From: Entomomonas sp945283395
Lineage (GTDB): Bacteria > Pseudomonadota > Gammaproteobacteria > Pseudomonadales > Pseudomonadaceae
Assembly: GCA_946480835.1 (NCBI GenBank)
Contig: CAMLLC010000017.1
Location: forward strand, 1 to 42,046
Reading direction: 5' to 3'
DNA: 42,046 nt
Shown piece by piece: positions 23,923 through 32,419 of this stretch. The first letter of the stretch is position 1; every line of letters starts with the position of its first letter. Under the pieces are notes generated by a model. The model made no database searches. It saw only the letters and a program-made list of their open reading frames with translations, and was not told the origin of the DNA. Position numbers and translations under genes: made by a program.

Positions 23923-25247
23923 GACCCCTAACCTCTTTTGGCCCCATTAATACCTTTGCCCATCCATATGAAACACACCCGCTTACTTGGCGTTTACGAG
24001 AAGATGGTGTACCTATTTGGTTAGACGAATATAAACAGAAAAAAGGCTATGAAGCCGCCCAAAAAGCTTTAACCACCTTATCGAAGGATGCTGTTGTCCA
24101 ACAAGTTAAAGATGCCGGTTTAAAGGGTCGTGGTGGGGCAGGTTTCCCTACTGGCGTTAAATGGGGTTTGATGCCTAAAGATGAATCTCTCACTATTCGT
24201 TATCTGCTCTGCAATGCTGATGAGATGGAACCTAATACATGGAAAGATCGTCTATTAATGGAGCAAGAGCCTCATCTTTTAATTGAAGGCATGCTAATTG
24301 CTGCTTATGCATTAAAAGCCTATAGAGGTTATATTTTTCTCCGTGGTGAATATGTAGATGCAGCAACTAATCTTAATAAAGCTATTGAAGAAGCTAAACA
24401 AGCGGGATTATTAGGTAAAAATATTTTTGGCAGTGGCTTTGATTTTGAATTATTTGTTCATACTGGTGCAGGACGTTATATTTGTGGTGAAGAAACCGCA
24501 TTAATTAACTCGTTAGAAGGCCGTAGAGCTAATCCTAGATCTAAACCCCCGTTTCCCGCAGCAGTTGGAGTATGGGGCAAGCCTAGCTGTGTTAATAATG
24601 TAGAAACATTATGTAATGTCCCTGCTATTATTGAACGTGGTGTTGAGTGGTACAAATCGCTTGCTAAAGAAGGCAGTGAAGATATGGGCACCAAACTCAT
24701 GGGATTTTCAGGTAAAGTCAATAATCCCGGTATCTGGGAAGTACCCTTTGGTATTACGGCCAAAGAACTGTTAGAAAATTATGCTTGTGGCATGAAAGAA
24801 GGCTTTAAATTGAAAGCATGGCAACCAGGAGGTGCAGGTACTGGATTTTTATTACCTGAACACCTTACAGCCCAGATGTATGCCGGAGGTATAGCAAAAG
24901 CAGGTACTCGGATGGGCACAGGCCTTGCTATGGCAGTTGATGATACTATTAATATGGTTTCCTTATTGCGTAATATGGAAATATTTTTTGCCCGTGAATC
25001 TTGTGGTTGGTGTGCCCCTTGCAGAGATGGTTTGCCTTGGACTGTTCAATTATTAACAGCATTAGAGAAACAGCAAGGTAAAGCTGATGATGTTAACCTC
25101 TTAGCTGAGTTAGCTAAACAAATAGGCCCTGGCCTTAGTTTTTGTGCTCATGCACCAGGTGCAACAGAACCACTTGCTTCTGCTTTAAAATACTTTAGAA
25201 GTGAATTTGAAGCAGGTATTGCAGTAGACCGAGTTGCCGTTTTATAA
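23919..25247 (+). CDS. nuoF: NADH-quinone oxidoreductase subunit F, NADH/FMN-binding
   Basis: NuoF binds NADH and FMN and holds the [4Fe-4S] cluster N3. The 442-residue protein has the NADH-binding glycine loop LKGRGGAGFPTGVKW (residues about 69-82), the FMN region CNADEMEPNTWKDR, HTGAGRYICGEETALINSLEG, the PPFPAAVGVWGKP stretch, and the N3 cysteines in ESCGWCAPCRDG plus a later Cys in LSFCAHAPG. The order and length match E. coli NuoF (445). It is coupled to nuoE by ATGA. A 105-base gap with two small hairpins separates it from nuoG, the widest gap in the operon. Confidence 0.96.
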   Translation: MRPLTSFGPINTFAHPYETHPLTWRLREDGVPIWLDEYKQKKGYEAAQKALTTLSKDAVVQQVKDAGLKGRGGAGFPTGVKWGLMPKDESLTIRYLLCNADEMEPNTWKDRLLMEQEPHLLIEGMLIAAYALKAYRGYIFLRGEYVDAATNLNKAIEEAKQAGLLGKNIFGSGFDFELFVHTGAGRYICGEETALINSLEGRRANPRSKPPFPAAVGVWGKPSCVNNVETLCNVPAIIERGVEWYKSLAKEGSEDMGTKLMGFSGKVNNPGIWEVPFGITAKELLENYACGMKEGFKLKAWQPGGAGTGFLLPEHLTAQMYAGGIAKAGTRMGTGLAMAVDDTINMVSLLRNMEIFFARESCGWCAPCRDGLPWTVQLLTALEKQQGKADDVNLLAELAKQIGPGLSFCAHAPGATEPLASALKYFRSEFEAGIAVDRVAVL

Positions 25248-25264
25248 CGTATAGGTTACTGCCA

Positions 25265-25329
25265 CTTAAACATTGGAGTTTAAGTTAATAGAAAACTTTT
25301 TTCCATTTAGCCAGTCTCGCTCAGGCGAG
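25265..25329 (+). other. Two short hairpins in the nuoF-nuoG gap
   Basis: CTTAAAC (25265-25271) pairs with GTTTAAG (25278-25284) around a 6-base loop. CTCGC (25316-25320) pairs with GCGAG (25325-25329) around TCAG, 24 bases before the nuoG ATG. Between them lies a T6 run (about 25297-25302). These could be an attenuator or an mRNA processing or stability element; the function is not established. Confidence 0.4.
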
Positions 25330-25352
25330 CAAATGATGAAGAAATAACAACC

Positions 25353-28070
25353 ATGGCCATTATCCATGTAGACGGTAAAGAATACGAAGTTAACGGAGCA
25401 GATAATCTGCTACAAGCCTGTCTTTCCTTAGGGATTGACATCCCCTATTTTTGCTGGCATCCAGCCCTAGGTAGTGTCGGTTCTTGTCGCCAATGCGCTG
25501 TTAAACAATTTAAAGATGCTGACGACAAACAAGGCCGCTTAGTTATGTCTTGTATGACCCCAGCCACAGACAATACGTGGATTTCAATTAGTGATGAAGA
25601 TGCTAAACGCTTTCGTGAAAATGTTATTGAATGGTTGATGACAAATCATCCCCATGATTGCCCCGTGTGTGAAGAGGGCGGTCACTGCCATTTGCAAGAT
25701 ATGACAGTCATGTCTGGGCATAGCAAAAGACGTTATCACTTCCAAAAACGTACCCATAATAATCAATATTTAGGCCCTTTTATTGCGCATGAGATGAATC
25801 GTTGTATTGCTTGTTATCGTTGTGTGCGCTTTTACGGTGATTATGCAGGGGGTACTGATCTTGGAGTTTATGGTGCTCACAACTATGTTTATTTTGGTCG
25901 GGTTACAGAAGGTTGTTTAGAAAGCGAATTCTCAGGTAACCTTACTGAAGTTTGTCCAACAGGGGTCTTTACTGATAAGACACACTCCGAGCGATACAAC
26001 CGCAAATGGGATATGCAATTTGCCCCAAGTATTTGTGGTGGTTGCTCTTCTGGCTGTAATATATCAGCCGGTGAACGTTATGGTGAATTACGACGCATTG
26101 AAAATCGTTACAATGGTGAAGTAAATCGTTATTTTCTTTGTGATCGTGGACGCTTTGGTTATGGTTATGTAAATCGTAAAGATCGCCCCTTACAACCTCA
26201 ATTAATTAAACAACAAAAAACTCTTTCAATAGATGAAGCTTTAGATACAGCCGTTGATCTGTTGAAAAATAAAAAAGTTATAGGAATAGGTTCCCCTCGT
26301 GCTAGTTTAGAAAGTAATTTTGCCTTAAGTAAATTGGTAGGAGCAGATAATTTCTCTACTGGCATTGCGACAAAAGAGCTAGATTGTATCAAGTTAGCTA
26401 TTAAAATTATGCAGGATGGTCCATTACCTACGCCCTCTATTACTGAGATAGAACAACATGATGCTATCTTAATTTTAGGTGAAGATTTGACACAAACGGC
26501 GGCCCGTTTAGCATTAGCTGTACGCCAAGCTGTGAAAGGAAAAGCTATTGAATTGGCAGCAAAACAAGGTGTACAACCTTGGCTTGCTGCAGCAGTAAAA
26601 AATATTGCGCAACATGAAAAAAATCCTCTTATAATTGCCTCGGTTGCTAACACCTCTCTTGATGATGTAGCCACAGATACCATTCACGCTTCACCTGAAA
26701 TGTTAGCGCAATTGGGCTGTGCCATAGCTCATGAATTAGATGATAGAGCTCCTACTGTTGATAATATATCCCCTGCTCTACTAGCAAAAGCAAAACAAAT
26801 AGCCACAGTTTTAGCTTCTGCTAATAAGCCACTCATAATTTCGGGTTGTTCATTAGGTTCTAAAGTATTGTTAGAAGCTACTGCTAATATAGCTAATGCA
26901 TTAAAATTAAAAGAAAAACCAGCATCTTTAAGTTTAGTTTTTCCTGAGGCAAATAGTGTAGGTATAGGCTTAATGGCAGATCAGTCATTAGAAGTGGCAT
27001 TATCTGCTATTATTGACAAAAAAGCTGATGTTTTAGTTATTTTAGAAAATGACTTATATCGCCGAGTTAATCCTAAATTAATAGATGCTGCTTTAGCCAA
27101 AGCTCACTCGGTAATAGTGATTGATCATCAAATAACAGCTACCTCAGCTAAAGCTGATCTATTACTTTCCGCAGCTAGTTTTGCTGAAGCAGATGGAACC
27201 TTGGTTAGCCAAGAAGGAAGAGCCCAGCGCTTCTTCCAAGTATTTGATCCCACCTATTATGACCCAACTAATGCAGTTAAAGAAGGTTGGCGTTGGATAC
27301 ATGCTATTTATAGTATTTTACAAGGTACAGCAGTTGATTGGACACAATTAGATCAAGTCACCAACGCTTGTGCTAATGCTTACTCATCCTTACTAGGTAT
27401 AAAGGATGCTGCGCCAGATGCTTTCTTTCGTATTAAAGGCTTAAAATTAGCCAGAGCTCCTCATAGATATAGTGGTCGTACATCTATGAGAGCCAATATT
27501 AGTGTACATGAGCCACGCACCCCACAAGACGAAGATACTGCCTTTGCTTTCTCTATGGAGGGCTATGCAGGAACTTCTGCTGAACGCCAACAAATCTCTT
27601 TTGCATGGTCGCCAGGATGGAACTCTCCGCAAGCATGGAATAAATTCCAAGATGAAGTGGGCGGCCATTTAAAAGCAGGTGATCCAGGGGTCAGATTAAT
27701 AGCTCATAAGAGTCAATTATTGCCTTGGGCCAACATAACAACTACTGAAGTTGCAAATGAACTTTGTATTGTGCCTTTATATCATTTGTTTGGCTCTGAG
27801 GAAAATTCTGCCAAAGCAGCTCCTATACAAGAACGTATGGTTAAACCTTATATAGCTCTTAACTGTGCTGATGCTGCTCAACAAAAAGTACAAGATGGCG
27901 ATTTAGTGACTTTGACTATTAATGGTCAAGAAGTAGCACTTACCATACGCTTAAATACAGGTATAGAAAAAGGCTTAATAGGTTTACCCAGAGGCTTTGC
28001 TAATATTCCTATGGACTTGTTTGGTCAAAATGTTGCCAGTCTACAAGGATTACAGGAGAAATTACAATGA
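25353..28070 (+). CDS. nuoG: NADH-quinone oxidoreductase subunit G, iron-sulfur protein
   Basis: This 905-residue subunit carries several Fe-S clusters. Visible motifs in order are the plant-ferredoxin-type N1b site (YFCWHPALGSVGSCRQCAV and SCMTPA), the His-plus-three-Cys N5 site (HPHDCPVCEEGGHCHLQDM), the N4 ligands (RCIACYRCVRFYGD and EVCPTGVF), and the extra N7 motif CGGCSSGCN with a following FLC. N7 occurs in only some bacterial complex I enzymes, including E. coli. The remainder is the molybdopterin-oxidoreductase-like domain without cofactor chemistry. The start ATG 25353 follows the hairpin gap; the stop overlaps the nuoH start (28067-28070). Confidence 0.96.
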   Translation: MAIIHVDGKEYEVNGADNLLQACLSLGIDIPYFCWHPALGSVGSCRQCAVKQFKDADDKQGRLVMSCMTPATDNTWISISDEDAKRFRENVIEWLMTNHPHDCPVCEEGGHCHLQDMTVMSGHSKRRYHFQKRTHNNQYLGPFIAHEMNRCIACYRCVRFYGDYAGGTDLGVYGAHNYVYFGRVTEGCLESEFSGNLTEVCPTGVFTDKTHSERYNRKWDMQFAPSICGGCSSGCNISAGERYGELRRIENRYNGEVNRYFLCDRGRFGYGYVNRKDRPLQPQLIKQQKTLSIDEALDTAVDLLKNKKVIGIGSPRASLESNFALSKLVGADNFSTGIATKELDCIKLAIKIMQDGPLPTPSITEIEQHDAILILGEDLTQTAARLALAVRQAVKGKAIELAAKQGVQPWLAAAVKNIAQHEKNPLIIASVANTSLDDVATDTIHASPEMLAQLGCAIAHELDDRAPTVDNISPALLAKAKQIATVLASANKPLIISGCSLGSKVLLEATANIANALKLKEKPASLSLVFPEANSVGIGLMADQSLEVALSAIIDKKADVLVILENDLYRRVNPKLIDAALAKAHSVIVIDHQITATSAKADLLLSAASFAEADGTLVSQEGRAQRFFQVFDPTYYDPTNAVKEGWRWIHAIYSILQGTAVDWTQLDQVTNACANAYSSLLGIKDAAPDAFFRIKGLKLARAPHRYSGRTSMRANISVHEPRTPQDEDTAFAFSMEGYAGTSAERQQISFAWSPGWNSPQAWNKFQDEVGGHLKAGDPGVRLIAHKSQLLPWANITTTEVANELCIVPLYHLFGSEENSAKAAPIQERMVKPYIALNCADAAQQKVQDGDLVTLTINGQEVALTIRLNTGIEKGLIGLPRGFANIPMDLFGQNVASLQGLQEKLQ

Positions 28071-29056
28071 TAGCTTGGCTAACTTCTGATTTAGTACTTG
28101 CCATTATTATTTCAGCTGTAAAAGCTGTGGTTATCATGCTAGTGGTGTTCGTTTTTGCCGCCCTCTTAAGCTGGATTGAACGTCGTTTACTAGGCTTATG
28201 GCAAGATAGATATGGTCCTAATAGAGTAGGTCCTTTCGGCTGCTTACAGCTTGCTGCTGACATGATAAAGATGTTTTTTAAAGAAGATTGGATTCCTCCT
28301 TTTGCAGATAAATTAATCTTTATTATTGCGCCTCTTATCTCTATTTGTACTTTATTGATAGCTTATGCCATAGTGCCTATAACCCCCACTTGGGGAGTAG
28401 CCAGTAATACTAGTATTGCATTACTTTTCTTTCTAGCTATGGCCGCCATTGCTGTATACGCTGTACTGTTTGCAGGATGGTCAAGTAATAATAAATTTGC
28501 GCTATTAGGAGCGTTGCGTGCTTCTGCACAAACACTTTCTTATGAAGTATTTTTAGGTCTTGCATTAATGGGTGTTGTTTTACAAGCTGGTTCATTCAAT
28601 ATGAATGATATAGTTAATGCCCAACAAGGATTATGGTTTGTTATTCCACAATTCTTTGGCTTTTGTACCTTTTGTATTGCTGGAGTTGCTGTTACTCACC
28701 GCTTCCCATTTGATCAACCAGAAGCTGAACAAGATTTAGCTGATGGTTACCATATAGAGTATTCTGGTCTTAAATGGGGTATGTTCTTTGTCGGTGAGTA
28801 TGTAGGTATTGTTCTCATTTCATCGCTTATGAGTGTGTTATTTTTTGGTGGCTGGCATGGCCCTGTATTACCAGGCTTTTTCTGGTTTGCTATTAAAACT
28901 TTATTTTTTGTGATGACGTTTATCTTAATACGTGCGGCTCTACCTAGACCTCGTTATGACCAAGTCATGTTATTTGGTTGGAAATTCTGCTTACCATTAA
29001 CTTTAGTTAATCTTTTGGCCACAGGTTTCTTTGTGTTATTAGCGCAAGGAGCATAA
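28067..29056 (+). CDS. nuoH: NADH-quinone oxidoreductase subunit H
   Basis: NuoH is the membrane subunit that builds the entrance of the ubiquinone chamber and links to the proton channels. The 329-residue protein has about eight transmembrane helices and the signatures LLGLWQDRYGPNRVGPFG, ADMIKMFFKEDWIPP, SYEVFLGLALMG and RFPFDQPEAEQDLADGYHIEYSG. The last is the conserved acidic loop facing quinone. Length matches the Pseudomonas and E. coli proteins (about 325-330). Its start overlaps the nuoG stop, and nuoI follows after 10 bases. Confidence 0.96.
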   Translation: MIAWLTSDLVLAIIISAVKAVVIMLVVFVFAALLSWIERRLLGLWQDRYGPNRVGPFGCLQLAADMIKMFFKEDWIPPFADKLIFIIAPLISICTLLIAYAIVPITPTWGVASNTSIALLFFLAMAAIAVYAVLFAGWSSNNKFALLGALRASAQTLSYEVFLGLALMGVVLQAGSFNMNDIVNAQQGLWFVIPQFFGFCTFCIAGVAVTHRFPFDQPEAEQDLADGYHIEYSGLKWGMFFVGEYVGIVLISSLMSVLFFGGWHGPVLPGFFWFAIKTLFFVMTFILIRAALPRPRYDQVMLFGWKFCLPLTLVNLLATGFFVLLAQGA

Positions 29057-29066
29057 TGAGACTGTT

Positions 29067-29612
29067 ATGAAATATATATTACATGTGATTCACGGTGCTT
29101 ATACTCAGCTACGAAGTATAGTGATGATTTTTAGTCATGCTTTTCGTAAGCGTGATACTATTAATTATCCTGAACAACAAGTCTATTTACCGCCTCGTTA
29201 TCGTGGTCGTATTGTGCTTACTAGAGACCCTGATGGGGAAGAACGTTGCGTTGCTTGTAATCTCTGTGCCGTAGCCTGTCCTGTGGGTTGTATATCTTTA
29301 CAAAAAGCTGAACGACAAGATGGTCGCTGGTATCCTGAATTTTTTCGTATAAATTTCTCCCGTTGTGTTTTTTGTGGAATGTGTGAGGAAGCCTGCCCTA
29401 CTACTGCTATTCAATTAACACCTGATTTTGAGTTAGCTGAATTTAAACGGCAAGATATGGTTTATGGAAAAGAAGATTTACTTATCTCTGGGCCGGGTAA
29501 ATATCATGATTATAATTTCTTTAGATTTTCAGGTCTGGCCATTAATGGCAAACCAAAAGGCGCAGCGGAAAATGAAGCTGAGCCCGTTAATGTAAAAAGT
29601 CTGTTACCTTAA
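29067..29612 (+). CDS. nuoI: NADH-quinone oxidoreductase subunit I
   Basis: NuoI holds the two [4Fe-4S] clusters N6a and N6b that pass electrons towards N2. The 181-residue protein contains both ferredoxin motifs, CVACNLCAVACPVGC and CVFCGMCEEACPTTA, and the preceding conserved block YLPPRYRGRIVLTRDPDGEE. The N-terminal amphipathic helix (TQLRSIVMIFSHAFRKRDT) lies along the membrane in known structures. The C-terminal AENEAEPVNVKSLLP is of the Pseudomonas type. No lesion is seen. Confidence 0.96.
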   Translation: MKYILHVIHGAYTQLRSIVMIFSHAFRKRDTINYPEQQVYLPPRYRGRIVLTRDPDGEERCVACNLCAVACPVGCISLQKAERQDGRWYPEFFRINFSRCVFCGMCEEACPTTAIQLTPDFELAEFKRQDMVYGKEDLLISGPGKYHDYNFFRFSGLAINGKPKGAAENEAEPVNVKSLLP

Positions 29613-29624
29613 GGATAACAACCT

Positions 29625-30128
29625 ATGACAGCATTTTGTTTTTACCTCTCATCATTAGTTGCTATAGTTGCAACACTTTTGGTGATTTCTAACAGTAAAC
29701 CTGTGCATGCGTTACTATATTTAGTTGTCTCTTTGTTAGCTGTGGCTATGTGCTTTTTCAGTTTAGGAGCTCCGTTTGCTGGAGCTTTAGAAATCATAGT
29801 CTATGCAGGTGCCATCATGGTGCTATTTGTTTTCGTAGTGATGATGCTCAACTTAGGAACTAAAACTATTAATCAGGAATTGCAATGGCTAGCACCTAAA
29901 ACATGGATTGGCCCTGTTATATTATCTTTTATTTTACTGACTGAACTAATTATCGTTATTTGTAGTGGCAATAATCATCAAACTATCGGCCATACTACTG
30001 TTCCTCCTGTTGATGTTGGTTTGTCACTTTTTAGCACTTATTTATTGGCAGTAGAATTAGCTTCTATGCTGTTATTAGCCGCTTTGGTTACGGCATATCA
30101 CCTAGGACGTGAGGAGGCGAAGAGTTAA
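29625..30128 (+). CDS. nuoJ: NADH-quinone oxidoreductase subunit J
   Basis: NuoJ is a membrane subunit of the proton-pumping arm. The 167-residue protein has five hydrophobic helices. The TM3 signature GALEIIVYAGAIMVLFVFVVMML, whose pi-bulge is important for coupling, is intact. The start is ATG 29625 after AAGGATAAC. A purine-rich stretch with GAGGAGG at the nuoJ 3' end (30111-30117) serves as the nuoK ribosome site region, and nuoK starts 5 bases after the nuoJ stop. Confidence 0.95.
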   Translation: MTAFCFYLSSLVAIVATLLVISNSKPVHALLYLVVSLLAVAMCFFSLGAPFAGALEIIVYAGAIMVLFVFVVMMLNLGTKTINQELQWLAPKTWIGPVILSFILLTELIIVICSGNNHQTIGHTTVPPVDVGLSLFSTYLLAVELASMLLLAALVTAYHLGREEAKS

Positions 30129-30132
30129 AATT

Positions 30133-30489
30133 ATGTTTGAAAATATTCCTCTTGAGCATGGTCTAATTGTTTCAGCTATCCTCTTTTGTTTAGGTTTAAT
30201 AGGCCTTGTGGTACGGCGTGACCTGTTATTTATCTTAATGAGCTTAGAAGTAATGATGAACTCAGCAGCATTAGCTTTTATTGTAGCAGGTAGTGCTCAT
30301 ACCACAGTAACGAAAAAAGTTATTCATGGTCAGCAAATACTGATCCATGCTGCTGATGGGCAAGCTATGTATATTATGATTATTGCCTTAGCAGCCGCTG
30401 AAGCTGCCATTGGTTTAGCGTTATTATTACAACTTTATCGTCGTTTCCATACTATTGATATTGATGCAGCAAGTGAGATGCACGGATGA
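30133..30489 (+). CDS. nuoK: NADH-quinone oxidoreductase subunit K, with an extended loop
   Basis: I choose ATG 30133 (MFENIPLEHGLIVSA), which matches the family start NxIPLEHGL; the upstream frame from 30109 lies in nuoJ. The 118-residue protein has three transmembrane helices with the conserved acidic residues of LMSLEVMMNSAALAF and IALAAAEAAIGLALLLQLYRR. NuoK is normally about 100-102 residues; the extra length falls at about residues 55-75 (HTTVTKKVIHGQQILIHAA), between helices 2 and 3. It is the MrpC-like subunit of the pump. Its stop overlaps the nuoL start (ATGA, 30486-30489). Confidence 0.94.
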   Translation: MFENIPLEHGLIVSAILFCLGLIGLVVRRDLLFILMSLEVMMNSAALAFIVAGSAHTTVTKKVIHGQQILIHAADGQAMYIMIIALAAAEAAIGLALLLQLYRRFHTIDIDAASEMHG

Positions 30490-32387
30490 ACCTAGTATAT
30501 TTAACAGTTGGTTTCCCTCTTCTTGGCTTTTTAATTTTAGCTTTCTCTAGAGGGCGTTTAAGTGAACAGATATCAGCAATAATTGGAGTAGGTTCTATTG
30601 GCCTCGCTGCTTTAGCTGCCGCATGGGTAACTATTAACTTTTTAGCTGGGCATATTGTTCATCCTTATGTACCGCTTTGGTCTTGGATTAATGTAGCTGA
30701 TCCTATAAATCCAGCTAAATCAGTATTCAATCCTAAGCTAAGTTTTTATTTAGATACTTTATCCATTACCATGCTTTGTGTGGTTACTGGAGTAGGCTTT
30801 TTAATTCATCTATTTGCTTCTTGGTATATGCACGGCGAAGAAGGTTATTCGCGCTTCTTTGCTTATATGAACCTATTCGTAGCCTGTATGTTAATACTAA
30901 TTTTAGGTGATGATATCCTATTTCTTTATTTTGGTTGGGAAGGTGTAGGCTTATGTAGTTATTTATTAATAGGTTTTTACTATACCGAGCCTAAAAATGG
31001 TGCAGCAGCCATGAAAGCATTCATCATAACCCGTATTGGTGATGTTTTAATGGCTATTGGTATGTTTATTATCTTCTGGCGAGTTCCTGAATTACTTTCA
31101 CTAAGTGTTCATGAAATGGCCAATAATAGCACTGCTATTTTAGCAAAATTATCAGATCCTTATTTAACCGCAGCTACCCTATTCTTATTTGGTGGCTCTG
31201 TAGGTAAATCTGCGCAAGTGCCTTTACAAACTTGGTTAGCAGATGCAATGGCTGGTCCTACTCCCGTTTCAGCACTTATTCATGCTGCTACCATGGTAAC
31301 GGCGGGGGTTTATTTGCTCATAAGATTAAATTTCTTATTTTTACCAGCTACCTTTACCCTAGAAGTAGTAGGTATTATAGGTGCGATAACGCTGTTACTA
31401 GCTGGTTTTTGTGCTCTTGTACAAACAGATATTAAACGTATTTTAGCTTATTCAACCATGAGTCAATTAGGTTATATGTTTCTGGCTACTAGTGTTTGTG
31501 CTTGGAATGCTGCCTTATTTCATTTAATGACCCATGCGTTCTTCAAAGCTTTATTGTTCCTTGCTTCTGGTTCAGTTATTCTTTCTTGCCACCATGAGCA
31601 AAATATTTTCAAAATGGGCGGTCTCTGGAAAAAAATTCCTTTAGCTTATCTTAGCTTCTTAGTTGGCGGTTCAGCACTATCCGCCTTACCTTTTATTACA
31701 GCAGGTTTTTATTCAAAAGATGAGATATTATGGGAAGTTTTAGCTAGTAACCATCCAACACTATTAGTGATTGGTCTGATAGGTGCTTTCATGACCTCTC
31801 TTTATACTTTTCGATTAATTTTTATTACCTTCCATGGCCACTCACGAGACAAACATGCAGAACATGCCCAAGCAGGAAAAGGCTTTGCTCATGCAATTCC
31901 TTTGATAGTATTAATTGTATTATCCACTGGTATTAGTTTCTTTCTCAAGCCTCATCTAGGCGCAGCTTTTGCTTCACCTGAACATGTAGGCGAAGGCAAA
32001 CATTTACTTGAATTTGTTTCAAGTATCATCGCCATAGCTGGTATAGCTTTGGCCGTTTTACTCTATGCGGGAAAACGTACTTTTGTAACTAATCTTGCAG
32101 CGAGTGGTATAGGTCGATTCTTTAGTTGTTGGTGGTTTAATGGATGGGGCTTTGATTGGCTTTATAATAAGTTGTTTGTCAAACCGTATTTATTCATTAC
32201 TAAAGTATTAGCTAAAGATCCTTGCGATAAAGTTATTAGTTTACTTCCCTTGCTAGCAAGAAGCGGTAATAAATATGTGACTTTAACTGAAACAGGTCGT
32301 TTACGTTGGTATGCACTTTCCTTAGTAGGTGGTGCCATCATACTGATAGCTATAATGCTGATAGCTTTAATGTCATCAATAGCCTAA
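30486..32387 (+). CDS. nuoL: NADH-quinone oxidoreductase subunit L
   Basis: NuoL is the distal antiporter-like proton pump subunit with the long lateral helix. The 633-residue protein shows the core FFAYMNLFVACMLILILGDD, YFGWEGVGLCSYLLIGFYY, GKSAQVPLQTWLADAMAGPTPVSALIHAATMVTAG (with conserved Lys and His) and QTDIKRILAYSTMSQLGYMF. It is somewhat longer than usual (about 613-617); an additional short segment lies around residues 68-82 (VADPINPAKSVFNPKL) in the loop after TM2. It is coupled to nuoK by ATGA and followed by nuoM after 32 bases. Confidence 0.95.
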   Translation: MNLVYLTVGFPLLGFLILAFSRGRLSEQISAIIGVGSIGLAALAAAWVTINFLAGHIVHPYVPLWSWINVADPINPAKSVFNPKLSFYLDTLSITMLCVVTGVGFLIHLFASWYMHGEEGYSRFFAYMNLFVACMLILILGDDILFLYFGWEGVGLCSYLLIGFYYTEPKNGAAAMKAFIITRIGDVLMAIGMFIIFWRVPELLSLSVHEMANNSTAILAKLSDPYLTAATLFLFGGSVGKSAQVPLQTWLADAMAGPTPVSALIHAATMVTAGVYLLIRLNFLFLPATFTLEVVGIIGAITLLLAGFCALVQTDIKRILAYSTMSQLGYMFLATSVCAWNAALFHLMTHAFFKALLFLASGSVILSCHHEQNIFKMGGLWKKIPLAYLSFLVGGSALSALPFITAGFYSKDEILWEVLASNHPTLLVIGLIGAFMTSLYTFRLIFITFHGHSRDKHAEHAQAGKGFAHAIPLIVLIVLSTGISFFLKPHLGAAFASPEHVGEGKHLLEFVSSIIAIAGIALAVLLYAGKRTFVTNLAASGIGRFFSCWWFNGWGFDWLYNKLFVKPYLFITKVLAKDPCDKVISLLPLLARSGNKYVTLTETGRLRWYALSLVGGAIILIAIMLIALMSSIA

Positions 32388-32419
32388 CTTAAATTTATAA
32401 AAAAGGAATAGATATTGTC

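Noticed and set aside
26198..26683. 161-codon minus-strand ORF inside nuoG
   Set aside because: Complementary-strand shadow of nuoG; composition follows the nuoG codons and no independent signals are present.
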